A stretch of DNA of 64,000 nt. It comes from Harmothoe impar (lineage: Eukaryota > Annelida > Polychaeta > Phyllodocida > Polynoidae). Where the stretch lies: contig OX381708.1 in the NCBI GenBank assembly GCA_947462335.1, positions 3,410,001 to 3,474,000 on the forward strand, given 5' to 3'. Below are positions 22,977-33,651 of this stretch, piece by piece (the stretch's first letter is position 1; each line of letters starts with the position of its first letter). The notes beneath the pieces were generated by a model, which was not told the DNA's origin, searched no databases, and worked only from the letters and a program-made list of their open reading frames with translations. Both the position numbers and the translations under genes were made by a program.

Positions 22977-24121
22977 AGCTTGACCGTCATGGTTGAAGTG
23001 AGACCAAAAGCACTTTTGGATATAGTTCAGTTTTCATTCACAAGAGGGCTCTTATGGGTTGGGAGCTCAGCTCTTACAGGCACAAGATAGGGTGAATATG
23101 TTGTAGCTGGACAATGCTCATGGTCCCCTGTCCAAACACTGCTGCCCTCTGGTGGAACTTTTATTTTAGTCCATGTATGGGAAATGCTGTACTTATTCCC
23201 TGACGGCCCAGCTTTAAGGCTCACTGTAAACCCACACGGAAAACCATGGCTTTTACAAGAATCAGAACCCTAGGGAGTATTATAGGACTTGCTCAAAGCC
23301 TAGTCATTGCTAATATGAGATTTAGGCTCATACGCAAGAATTTAAAGTGGATGGTGATTTTGTCAGTAGCTGAATGTAATAGTATTAAGACATGAACAGC
23401 ATCAACATAACTTGTGTGGAAACAATGAGACTGTGAGAGACAATATGAAACTGACTGATAAACATTAGACTTATCAGTTACTTACATTAATCAAAAACTA
23501 TACTGGAATTAAGACAGTTGCTTGCTGAAAAAAAGCTTCAATATTTAACCAAACTGTGGAAATGTAATAAAGAGCAATAAAAAAATCAGGGTTGGAAAGT
23601 GTTGTGATTTAAAGCTGGCACACTCAGATGTACATTTTCTTCGATTGCTTCACAGATAATTGTTGCATCATCCTTTCCTTCTTATATTCTGCCATTTATT
23701 CTGACAAGAAAGGCTTCACATAAGTTAGACCTGGACTCCAATTACAACTATTATTTATATTCTCAAGGGGCACATGTTGAGTTTGTCTGTACGCCTATAA
23801 GGCCTGGTCATGAGCCTTCATAACTACATAAACAGTGTTGGACCATTGATTGGTACAAACACTACAATGATGCCTGAATTTGTTAGGCCTACTCGGTAAT
23901 CCATAGCATTCTGAATACAACAGGCATGAAATCAAAGAGCATCTGTAATCCTGTTGATTTCAAAGAAATGCCGTTAATAAAACGGGCTTTTGTTATATAT
24001 GTTGTTTTGACCCTGTAACCCTGAGTTTGTCTTATACACGAGGTTTATGGTACTGGTCGTTGTTTTCTCCCACTTAGGGTTCAATCCCTTGAGGCACTGT
24101 AATCATCCTACTGCTGTCCTT

Positions 24122-25223
24122 AGAGAGAAAGGTGACACGGCAATGAGAGAGGTGACATGACAATAAGAAAGGTGACACTGCGATGAGAGAGGTGACATGA
24201 CAATAAGAAAGGTGACACGGCGATGAGAGAGGTGACATGACGATGAGAAAGGTGACGTGACAATGAGAGAGGTGACATGACGATGAGAAAGGTGACATGA
24301 CAATGAGAGAGGTGATATGGCGATGAGAGAGGTGACATGACGATGAAAGGTGACACAGCGATGAAAAAGGTGACACGGCAATAAGAAAGGTGACATGACA
24401 ATGAAAAAGGTGACACGGCAATGAGAGAGGTGACATGACAAGAAGAAAGGTGACACGGCGATGAGAAAGGTGACACGGCAATGAGAGAGGTGACATGATG
24501 ATGAGAAAGGTGACACGGCAATGAGAGAGGTGACATGACGATGAGACAGGTGACATGACAATGAGAGAGGTGACATGACGATGAGACAGGTGACATGACA
24601 ATGAGAGAGGTGACATGACAATAAGAAAGGTGACACGGCGATGAGAGAGGTGACATGACGATGAGAAAGGTGACATGACGATGAGAGAGATGACATGACA
24701 ATGAGAAAGGTGACACAGCAATGAAAAAGGGGACACGGTGATGAGAGAGGTGACATGATTATGAGACAGGTGACATGACAATGAGAAAGGTGACATGACG
24801 ATGAGAAAGGTGACACAGCGATGAGAGAGGTTTTTTGACGATGAGAGAGGTGACATGACGATGAAAGAGGTGATATGACGATGAGAGAGGTGACATGACG
24901 ATGAGAGAGGCGAGATGACGATGAGAGAGGTGACATGACGATGAGAGAGGTGACATGACGATGAGAGAGGTGACATGACGATGAGAGAGGTGACATGACA
25001 ATGAGAGAGGCGCAATGACGATGAGAGAGGTGACATGACAATGAGAGAGATGACATGACGATGAGAAAGGTGACATGGCAATGAGAGAGGTGACATGACG
25101 ATGAGAAAGGTGACATGGCAATGAGAGAGGTGACATGACGATGAGAAAGGTGACATGGCAATGAGAGAGGTGACATGACGATGAGAAAGGTGACATGGCA
25201 ATTAGAGAGGTGACATGACAATG
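24122..25223 (+). repeat. 20-bp minisatellite at end of duplication copy 2
   Basis: About 54 units of the same GGTGACATGACGATGAGAGA family as 19,693-20,262. Variant units carry GGTGACACGGCGATGAGA. A few 18-19 base units and one TTTTTT variant break the register. Long minus-strand ORFs here are artefacts. Confidence 0.9.
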
Positions 25224-25334
25224 CCGGTTATGATGACACATGTTACCCCACCCCTTGATGTCACAGTGTCTAAATCCTCCCCCTCTGTACCATACCGATC
25301 CAGTAACGTAGGGAGCGGAGAACAGTCAGACACG

Positions 25335-25406
25335 GGTTGGTAGTGTAACGGTTAGCACGCTTGTCACCGGTGCGAGAGGTCTGTGGTTCGATTCCCGGCC
25401 GATCCA
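25335..25406 (+). tRNA. tRNA-like sequence (SINE head), copy 1
   Basis: A 72-base block with an A-box-like TAGTGTAACGG and a perfect B box GGTTCGATTCC. The anticodon position resembles GTC of tRNA-Asp, but stem pairing is poor, so it is a tRNA-derived SINE head rather than a functional tRNA. Confidence 0.55.
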
Positions 25407-25985
25407 ATGACTAAGTTTTCCGCGACCTCTACACTGGTGGATCTGCCGTGATGAATCGGGTAGTACGTTGACTGTGGACGGTAGGAGCATTCCAGCTTGC
25501 TGGGGATTGGCCACCTGCTGGCGGTTGGTAGTTGGAGGAGCAGGTTGGGAAGTGTCGGTCCCCAGTACGGGCAGTTGGAGTACAGCATGGAGTTCAGTCA
25601 ACAAATTGGCTGAATCGGTATGGTGTAGAAAGCTTCGATCACTGGGAAGTCAGGGTATCTCAACGACTGCTTGATAAAGCCCCATTGGGACCTTCGGTCT
25701 CCAGTGGGTGAGAATGCCTGGTGCTAGGTGCCTCTATACTCCGGGGGCTGGGACTCTCTGTAACTGCTTGATAAAGCCCCTTCTAGGAGGGAGAGAAAGC
25801 CCAGGGTTGGTAACCCCCCGGAAAATCCGAATCTAGAGGACATGATGGAAGCTGATGGGGGTAGTGTAGGGGTCGGATTCCCCGTACCCTGGTGGAGAGC
25901 CCGAAGGGGTGAAACACCTGGGTAATCCTCCCCCTCTGTACCATACCGATCCAGTAACGTAGGGAGCGGAGAACAGTCAAACACG

Positions 25986-26057
25986 GGTTGGTAGTGTAAC
26001 GGTTAGCACGCTTGTCACCGGTGCGAGAGGTCTGTGGTTCGATTCCCGGCTGATCCA
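25986..26057 (+). tRNA. tRNA-like sequence (SINE head), copy 2
   Basis: Same as the block at 25,335 apart from one base near the 3' end, with an identical B box. Confidence 0.55.
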
Positions 26058-26149
26058 ATGACTAAGTTTTCCGCGACCTCTACATATATATGGGTTTTAT
26101 AAAATGACGAAAAAAGAAACTTTACCATTTCTATATTGGTTTAGATAGA

Positions 26150-26515
26150 GCATTCTAGGGGCCAAATGGGATTAAATCACAACACAAAAGTTAAAACTCA
26201 AAACGCAAAAAATGAATCTCAAAACGCAAAAATTGAAACTCAAAATGTGAAAGTTGAAACTCAAAACTCGAAAGTTGAAACTCAAAATGCGAAAGTTGAA
26301 ACTCAAAACGTGAAAGTTGAAACTCATAACTTGAAAAACAAAAACAGCAAAAGTGCTTTCAGATTTTAGGTTTGACATTTCAAAGTTATCTGTCAATCTG
26401 TCAACAATTTGTGACAGGTATCTTTTAGCATTGGATATGGTTCATAAGCATTTAGAGATTCACTTTTCACGTTTTGAGTTTCAACTTTCGCGTTCCATTT
26501 GACCCTTCTGGGCCA
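26150..26515. mobile_element. Inverted-repeat element with 21-bp internal repeat
   Basis: Left-end GGGGCCAAATGG and right-end CCATTTGACCC...GGGCC are imperfect inverted repeats. The left half holds about eight units of a GAAAGTTGAAACTCAAAATGC repeat, and the right end holds the inverse (TTTTGAGTTTCAACTTTCGC). Confidence 0.55.
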
Positions 26516-26899
26516 CTGCACTTCGGTGAGTCCAATGAAATGATTAGAAATTATGGATTCACTTTAAATTAGAGCTGCGTAAATATAATATATTTCCTGT
26601 CAACATTGTAAAATAAAATAGACCTGTTTCCTTATTCTATTTTAATTATTTTACAAAAGGGGGTCTACCAAAAAGGAAATTGGAGATTGATTATATGAGA
26701 ACTATTGTTTTTAATACAAGATAACCCCAATACTCTGGAAGTCTATATCATACAATTATCTGGGTGGTCCTTTTATATGATACTATGTCTGTAGTATGCT
26801 TCCCACCCCTGTACATAATGCATGTTCTTGGCCACTGCCCCTGCCTCACCCTGGGGTGTGCCTGTGGTATAGCACAATTAGCCAGTGTGTGTGCTCTGC

Positions 26900-27203
26900 A
26901 CTATGTACTCTCGTTCCCAAATCCTTCCCAAGGAAGGCTCTTGGAACTACCAAATGTTGGGATTTTGCTGGGTCTGGGCAACCCCTGCTGGTAGCTTGGA
27001 ACCAGCGAACAGGAACAGGAAATGGAACCAGAAAGGCTGATGGTAAAACTACCGAAAACTACCATCATACATTCTGGTTCCTGCCCACTGGTTCCAGCCT
27101 AGCAGCAGGGGTTGCCCAGACCCAGCAAAATCCAAAGTTCAAGGTCACTTGGCTGTTACCAGAGCATTCCTTCGGAAGGATTTGGGAACGAGAGTATGCA
27201 CTA
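26900..27203. repeat. Foldback with about 140-bp arms
   Basis: ACTCTCGTTCCCAAATCCTT on the left pairs with AAGGATTTGGGAACGAGAGT on the right. Inner blocks (GCTGGGTCTGGGCAACCCCT) also pair around a centre near 27,050. It would fold into a long hairpin RNA. The ORFs across it are artefacts. Confidence 0.75.
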
Positions 27204-27381
27204 TGTTACTACCTGCGCGACCAGGCTGTCTGTGAGCAAAGGGAAATTTAAATTGGCCCTTTCAATGCACCCCTGGGTAGACTGAACAGCCTATCAAGGG
27301 CCCTTTGCATACTGCCTAATTATGAGTATGTGAGTGCTCTTGGGCTGGTACCCTGCCCTATGTGGTGCAACACGTACAATA

Positions 27382-27725
27382 GGCCACTCAAAAAAAAGGT
27401 TTATTTCTCATCACCAAGGACTGAGAAATATGACGAGGGAGGCTTTTTTTTTATAAAATATTTTTTACTCGCGGGCTAAATTTTTTTAAATAATGTGTGT
27501 TTTAATGCCCAAAATTTACATTTCATTTCTTAAGAATCTTGGGGGGAAAATGTGAGTAATTTTGATACCACTGCATTGCTTGCATTATAGTTTTGATTTG
27601 ATACGAAATATGCAAATTTTTGTCCATTTCTATCACGTTTTCATAAAGAAAATTGCAAAACCTCTAAAACTGACTTTTATCATGCACGCGGCGATGAGAA
27701 ACCATTTTATTATTTTTGAGTGGCC
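27382..27725. mobile_element. GGCCACTCAAAA-type MITE
   Basis: The inverted ends GGCCACTCAAAAAAAAGG and the reverse complement GGCCACTCAAAAATAATA flank about 340 bases. Partial relatives occur at about 31,150-31,345 and 31,800-32,055. Confidence 0.65.
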
Positions 27726-27734
27726 TTAGGGATA

Positions 27735-27870
27735 TAGGTCACAACACTCCAAGCTGAAGTTTAGTAATATTATTAACAGTGTCAGGAACCCATATCTACC
27801 ACCTGCTGTGGAGTTGGGTAACTTGACAAATATGGGTAAAGGATCTTACAGATATCATTATGATAAATAA
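27735..27870 (+). pseudogene. Possible LINE 3' fragment
   Basis: A short open stretch reads like the C-terminal tail of a non-LTR reverse transcriptase ORF (FSNIINSVRNPYLPP-like, then a stop). It is small and weakly supported. The rest of 27,870-28,270 shows nothing. Confidence 0.3.
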
Positions 27871-28273
27871 GGTAAATTAAGTAAAATTGATACAGCTCCA
27901 GTAGGATCTCAAGCACGCCCTTGGCGTGGGAGAACGCTCATGTATTAGAGAATAATCAAGGCCTATCCACAAGGACACAAATACGCAACCATTCCATACC
28001 CATGTTCCACGCTGTGGGATTTGGCCTTTATGAAGAACATCTAGCTATCCCCTAATAAGCCTAGCTGCATTTTCCTTTATTGGTGTGGAGATAACTAATC
28101 TGTTGGCTCTACCATGTAAATATAAATCAGCATTGTATCAAAATAATTGAGAAGGAGGAACGCTGCCTATGTTACCAGAAATACACATTTATCTTAGGGG
28201 GGAGGCTTATCATAAATATAACACCAATACACCATTAACCCTTTAAGGACGATGTAATGCCTTAATGCATCAT

Positions 28274-28312
28274 GAATGCAGCACTGGCGAGTAACTCGCC
28301 AGTGCTGCATTC
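28274..28312. repeat. Perfect 39-bp hairpin
   Basis: GAATGCAGCACTGGCGAG, a TAA centre, then the exact inverse: 18-bp arms with no mismatch. It sits in non-coding DNA. Confidence 0.85.
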
Positions 28313-28785
28313 AAGCAGCATGCCAAGCCCTATGTAAGACACTCCCATAGGGTCGGTGGTGAGTTACTCACATACCAGTTAATGGAAAGTAATCTCAAGT
28401 CCCCTACGTTCAGACTTTGAGAAATGGCCCCCTCTAAAATTGCATGTGCCTGTATTCATGTTCGCGGGTATTTAATGGACCGTTTTAAATATTTTAACCC
28501 CTCTCCATACCCACCCTACATTGAGGCTTTTCCAGTTCCCCCCACCCCCACTGAGGGACTGTTTTTCATTATGGCCCCCCTCCCCCCTACATCCACAACC
28601 ACCCCGCCCCCCCTCACCCCCCCCCCCCCCAGCTGGCAATTAGTGACTCTGGCCTCAGGATACTTCACTTTCCCTATTATGATGTAAACACCAAAGTGTC
28701 GGGGGCCCAGATTCAGTCTACACAGCCTCATTAGTAATGTTGGCTTCAAGTCATGTTTCTGCTGGGAGCTACACCTGTAACATGT

Positions 28786-29007
28786 AGTGCCCCTACATGG
28801 GTAAAAATCGGCATGGGCGACACGGGCGACACAGCAACACGGTCCTTTCAAAAATTGGCACGGGCAACACTGACAATCGATGGACAGAGACATTTTCATA
28901 AGGCCCTAGTATATCCTTTATACATAAAATTCGACACAACGACACAACCCTTTGGCTAAAATTTGACACGGCGACATGGTGAAAGGTGTCGGTACCCATG
29001 TAAAGGC
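28786..29007. mobile_element. Probable small MITE
   Basis: GTGCCCCTACATGGGTA at the left and the inverse of GTGCCTTTACATGGGTA at the right form imperfect terminal repeats. The interior repeats GACACGGCGACA-type phrases. Confidence 0.4.
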
Positions 29008-29615
29008 ACATCTATAGTAATGGGTAAGTACAACTGCTTACATCATAATTAGCCAAGTCTGTATTCATTAATAAGTCACCTTGTTTTACTGTGTCACCTG
29101 TCACATGTCAAATTGAAGGACAGTTTACATTATTGATATACATGCATTATTTGTAGGCAAATTTCGGTCTCAACCATTCATTAAAGATACATTACCAGCT
29201 AATTTTGGGTGATTTTTTCATTTTCATTATGTTTCCATATATAAAGTGTCTGTAAGTCTATATAAAAAGTTTGGAGTCGATTATTTCTCTTTTAATCTGT
29301 AAATACAACTATAATAGCTTGCAAAAATACATAACTGCGATCCTGCAACGGGTGCATTATGAACAATCAGAACACATATGCTCTCACAGTGAATTCATAG
29401 GTCTACCAGAGAACCCTCCATTCAGTATTTCATTTAGATTTCATAACAAATGAATTTCCTATGATAAGGGCCTGTCAATTGAACAGGAAATAAATAATGG
29501 AAGTCTACATTGGGTTTATTTCATACCTTGATTTTGGGACGATAAATTGAGGTGGTAAAGTATCTTTAAGGTGGCTAGTCACCATGGTAAACATGTCAAC
29601 TGCACAGGTTTCTGC

Positions 29616-29766
<151 letters not shown>

Positions 29767-29839
29767 TAATTCCTACAATAGACACCAGATGGGAGCTCCA
29801 TCTCATAGTGTCATTGTTTACATGTATGGTAAAAACGTC

Positions 29840-29925
29840 TCACAGGGCTTGACTGGGGGTTGAACCCAGGATCTTCTGCATGAGAGGAGAATGGGTTACC
29901 CCTGCTCCATTTGGCTGTGGCTGTG
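29840..29925 (-). tRNA. tRNA-like relic
   Basis: On the minus strand GGGTTCAACCCC resembles a B box, preceded by an A-box-like region about 50 bases upstream. Pairing is weak, so it is a likely SINE relic. Confidence 0.25.
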
Positions 29926-30059
29926 GGCCTGCTGAAAGCTATACTTGTACCACATTGAGATCATTGTAGTCAAATATACCAATTTAACTTGAGAGTTTGT
30001 TTGGGAAATACCACTCATGATAGTTTATAGCCTAATTAAGTCTTGATTTATGTACTTAA

Positions 30060-30248
30060 AGGGCCTGTTAGACTAGTGGTATCTGCCGCACTGCATCTGC
30101 CGCAGAACTTGCTGTGCAACAGATGCAGCTAGTGTAACAGGGCCAAAACTTGCTACAGCTTGCAAAAGCTGACAGTGTTAGCTTTTGCCGCGGCAAGCTG
30201 TGCGGCAAATGCCGCGCAGCGACTGCCGCCAGTGTATATAACAGGCCC
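30060..30248. mobile_element. 189-bp TTAA-flanked MITE
   Basis: TTAA at 30,056-30,059 and 30,249-30,252 flanks inverted ends AGGGCCTGTTA and TAACAGGCCC. The interior is built of TGCCGC and CTTGCTG-type phrases in both orientations. The ends differ from the 18,822 element, so it is a separate TTAA family. Confidence 0.65.
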
Positions 30249-30333
30249 TTAAGACATAGATCTAGCATGGTATGACAGAAAAAGTTAATTTGAATTGGTT
30301 AATTTTCAGCCTACTGCGTTTCTGTCGTTGCAG

Positions 30334-31768
30334 CAGGCAGCTTCCCGAACACCCCCTGTGCTGTGAGGGGTGCATGCGCTGTGAGGGGTGCATGCGCTGT
30401 GAGGGGTGCATGCGCTGTGAGGGGTGCATGCGCTGTGAGGGGTGCATGCGCTGTGAGGGGTGCAGCCATGACCTTCACGACTCATGGCTGCAGCTACACT
30501 TATGGCTGTACCCCGCCGGGCACCACCGGAGGATGTCTTATCACCAGCACCACCTGCACCACCTCCACCACCTGCACCGCCTGCACCACCGTAACCACCC
30601 CTACCAGACCACAGCCTGCCCCCAGCAGCAGACCGGTGCTGGTGGGGGTGGTTGTTGGGGTAGTGTTGCTTCTGGCCATGGTAGTGGTGTTGGTGCTGAT
30701 GTGTTGGGCCCCCACCCTGGGAACCCCTATCACCACCCGGGCAACCACCACCCCAGCAACCGCCACCCTGGCAACCACCACCTTGGCAACCACCACCTTG
30801 GCAACCGCCACCTCAGCAACCGCCACCCTGGCAACCACCACCTTGGTAACTGCCACCCCGGCAACCCCAATCACCATGACAACAACCCAAGCTTCCACTA
30901 GTACCCTCCACACAGCCACCCCATCCACCCCAGCCACCATTCCACCAACCACCGCCCCGCCAACTACCACCCCGCCAACCATGACTGCGGCAACCAGCAG
31001 CCTGGCAACCACCACCCCAACCCTCACCACAATGTACGGTATGTATCAAAGCAATTGGAAGGAGACATATATAGCTCTTTTTCTTGAAGTCATTATTTGG
31101 CAAATAAAAGGCATGTTTCAGGCAACACGGGTCTGAAAATTAGGGTATAGGAAGGGACACTCAGAAAAAAAACTTAACTCTATAGAATAATGTATGTTTT
31201 TCATAACCAAAATTCACATTTTATTGGTTCAAGAATGAAGTAATCTTTAAAGGTGGAGAAAATGTAAGTTATTTCTATACCACTGCTTTGCTGGCATCAT
31301 TAGCTTTAATTTGATACCAAATATGCCCGAATTATAACACCCTGCTGTATGACCCTGATTGTGTTTGTGTTTACAGAATTAAAGTACACTATAGATGACT
31401 ATGGGGAGTTGTACATTGATGGTATACTGGTGAATAACCCTGCAAGATGGCCCAATGTTAACACAGAAACTATACCAAGCAACACCCGCGTCCTTGCCTT
31501 CTCCGCGACCAATAATCTTGGTGCTATCGGTGTTCGTGCCTGGATCAGCAATGGAGTGAAAACAGACGCTTTAAGCAGCTGGAAATGTTCCCGGGTGAGA
31601 GAAGACGGCTGGCAGCAGGCGGTGTTCAATGACAATGAGTGGGGGGATGTAGCTGTAACACACAGCGGTCATGTCCATGTGGTCGGTCCTGGTGCTGTCA
31701 CCGTTGGATGTGGAGGTATTAATTATATAGGTACTATCTACATCAGGAGGCCCCTTTCTACTCCTTAA
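30334..31768 (+). CDS. Thr-rich single-pass membrane protein, exons 30334-31038 and 31377-31768
   Basis: A 3' splice site (TTGCAG) opens exon A and G|GTATGT ends it. Exon B begins after TTTACAG and the phase-1 join stays in frame to the stop at 31768. Either upstream exons feed exon A, or translation starts at the ATG at 30468 (good context), giving about 320 residues. In order: Cys/Thr-rich segment, a hydrophobic stretch (VLVGVVVGVVLLLAMVVVLV), a long Thr/Ala/Pro tract suited to O-glycosylation, and a C-terminal domain with IDGILVNN, IPSNTRVLAF and WKCS motifs. That domain is seen in invertebrate extracellular proteins. Type II topology is inferred. All three frames are open in the repeat part, so the frame rests on the splice join. 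Confidence 0.55.
30349..30464 (+). repeat. 18-bp tandem repeat (GTGCATGCGCTGTGAGGG)
   Basis: About six near-perfect units within or just upstream of the Thr-rich gene's coding part. They would read as a GACAVR hexapeptide in the gene frame, or as 5' untranslated sequence if the 30468 ATG is used. Confidence 0.85.
31150..31345 (+). mobile_element. Partial MITE in the intron of the Thr-rich gene
   Basis: GACACTCAGAAAAAAAAC, ACCAAAATTCACATTTTATT and TAATTTGATACCAAATATGC match blocks of the element at 27,382-27,725. The right end is missing. Confidence 0.5.
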
Positions 31769-31799
31769 CTGCTGAGGCTTAAATCATATAGAGTATAGC

Positions 31800-32055
31800 A
31801 GGCTCTCAGAGAACCAAATTCACATTTAAGTACTGAAGAGATTAAGGATCTGCAAAAGTTATATAATATGCTTGTTTCCACACCCCATTACATTTCCAGC
31901 ACTGTAAGCTTTAATTTGATACCAAAAATGACTGTATTTATCTAATTTTGTGATGCTTTTTCATTATGATTTGCAAAAAAAAAAATCTCAGAAAGACCAT
32001 TTTGGTGACACGCATGGTAATGAGAAACAAGGATATTATTTGGAGTGGCCTAAAC
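31800..32055 (+). mobile_element. Partial MITE after the Thr-rich gene
   Basis: It shares ATTCACATTT, CTTTAATTTGATACCAAA and the terminal TGGAGTGGCC with the 27,382 element. The left end is missing, so this and the 31,150 copy are complementary halves around exon B. Confidence 0.5.
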
Positions 32056-33650
32056 ATATTATGAAGAAACAGGAGATAACTTGTTCCTGGGAGTAGCACG
32101 TGTACGCCGGCTCTGCAGGTCTCGTGAGAGGTTGGTTCTGCTCTCGGAACGCAGCTGGTTCCTGGCATTGCATGGTGTGTGTGAGTCTGGTACCTGCCTA
32201 AATCTCGCAGGATATTCCGAGGATGTTTTCTGATTTAGTGACACACCATGAACTAATTTTATAAACTAATATAGCACTTATAAGTGTCAGAAAAGATAAT
32301 TAGATAATAGTGTATTTAGATAATTTGCATCAAATGAAATAGAATACAAAAGATAATTCCTAATATTTGGCTAGATTAACCCTGGAGGACCACTGCCTTG
32401 TCTGAGGATGTCATGCTTTTTTCGCTTTACGTCTGATCAGTGAAATCTGCATTTTTAAAAAAAAGTGTTTATCAGGTAATTAACTACATGTGTAATTAAT
32501 TACATGGTTTCGGGGCATTGCCGTTGTTCCACCAAGACCTCTTTTCTTTTGTCAGGTCTTGATGGAGAAGGAATATCATGTCATGCCAGGCGTACGTATA
32601 TAGCACATGAGAGAAGTTATAAAAACTAAGGTTCATAATATTACAATGGGAAGTTGATGAGATGAGATGAGAGATCAGAAAAGCTGTGACCATACAAAAA
32701 ATGTATCCACTAATTGGAGACCTTTATTTACATATATGATACATGACTTCTGTGAATGGAAGAATTGAGTTATGAATACGAGGCATGGTTTAATATCATA
32801 TAGAATGTAGCAAATCCACATATAAGAATAGAATGGTATTAATGGACGTTGATGCATCGATTTTGCTTTATCATTTTTCATGTACATATAACACAGATGA
32901 ATTTCATTCAGTTCAAAGATCAATAAAAGTCACATCTCAGCAGACTTCTTGTTCAATATTTCGCAAATCAATTATTACCAATGTCTACTCCCCAAGCTAG
33001 TATAGTCAAGTATAATCAGGAGCATTTCAATATCCCATAGAAATCCAATGAGACCTTCTACAGGTCATCTACAAATTTAGCCTACTGCATGAATGTTTGT
33101 ATTTAAGCAAATTCAAGGTGCCTTAAAGGCCCAGCGCCCCTATATATAGGGCTGAGTACCTGTCCCGACTGCACTCTGACTGTTACTGGACGTGCAGTAA
33201 GATCTGTGGGTTTAAGGGAACACAAGTGGTTTTAAGTTCAGTAAGGCCATGTAAATGTCATGAAAAGGGTCATAACAGCATCAAGTCACATTTACTTGAA
33301 TGAAACATGCTTAAAGTGTTCATTTAAGTATATTTTAACGTACTTAAATGCAAATATTCATGCAATGGTATAATCAATAATGAAATCAAATATGGAGGTA
33401 GTTGTATATTAACACATTAGGTATCAACAAACAATAAGAACCAAAGGACAGTATAAGCCTCAAGCCATAAAACATTTGAAAACTATTCAAATTTATGTGA
33501 TAATACTTCGCTTAAAATTAACAATGGTAGTGGGGGTGATAAACTCTTGGTCAGTTCCAATTCCTATTTCGTACTCCCCCTGGGGAAATAGAGGGTAGGA
33601 TTCTCCTTAATCTCCTGAAGGATGAAATAAATAAATAAACAACAACATTA
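32056..33650. other. Non-coding stretch
   Basis: AT-rich, with no exon, RNA gene or long repeat that I can support. It lies between the convergent Thr-rich and rolling-stone-like genes. Confidence 0.5.
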
Positions 33651-33651
33651 T

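Larger units (their letters stand above)
20312..24120. repeat. Tandem segmental duplication, copy 2
   Basis: Same orientation as 15,884-19,692, from GGGTCATCTAGATTCC to the phrase before its own 20-bp minisatellite. The receptor coding region is about 99% identical between copies at the protein level. Confidence 0.85.
25273..26083 (+). mobile_element. tRNA-headed direct repeats flanking a 490-bp interior
   Basis: Two nearly identical segments of about 160 bp (25,273-25,433 and 25,925-26,083) each carry a tRNA-like block and flank about 490 bases. The interior has its own short repeat (CTGCTTGATAAAGCCCC, twice). It may be a tandemly duplicated tRNA-derived SINE, or a TRIM-like unit with pol III promoters in its terminal repeats. 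Segment ends are not TG...CA, which argues against classical LTRs. Confidence 0.55.

Noticed and set aside
24074..25241. Long minus-strand ORFs (up to 375 codons) rich in His, Ser, Val and Leu
   Set aside because: They are produced by a stop-free 20-bp minisatellite and are open in three frames at once; the same holds at 19,650-20,255.
26764..27251. ORFs of 76 and 151 codons
   Set aside because: They run across a foldback repeat and show no domain.
29265..29460. 60-codon plus-strand ORF
   Set aside because: No domain, splice context or repeat support.
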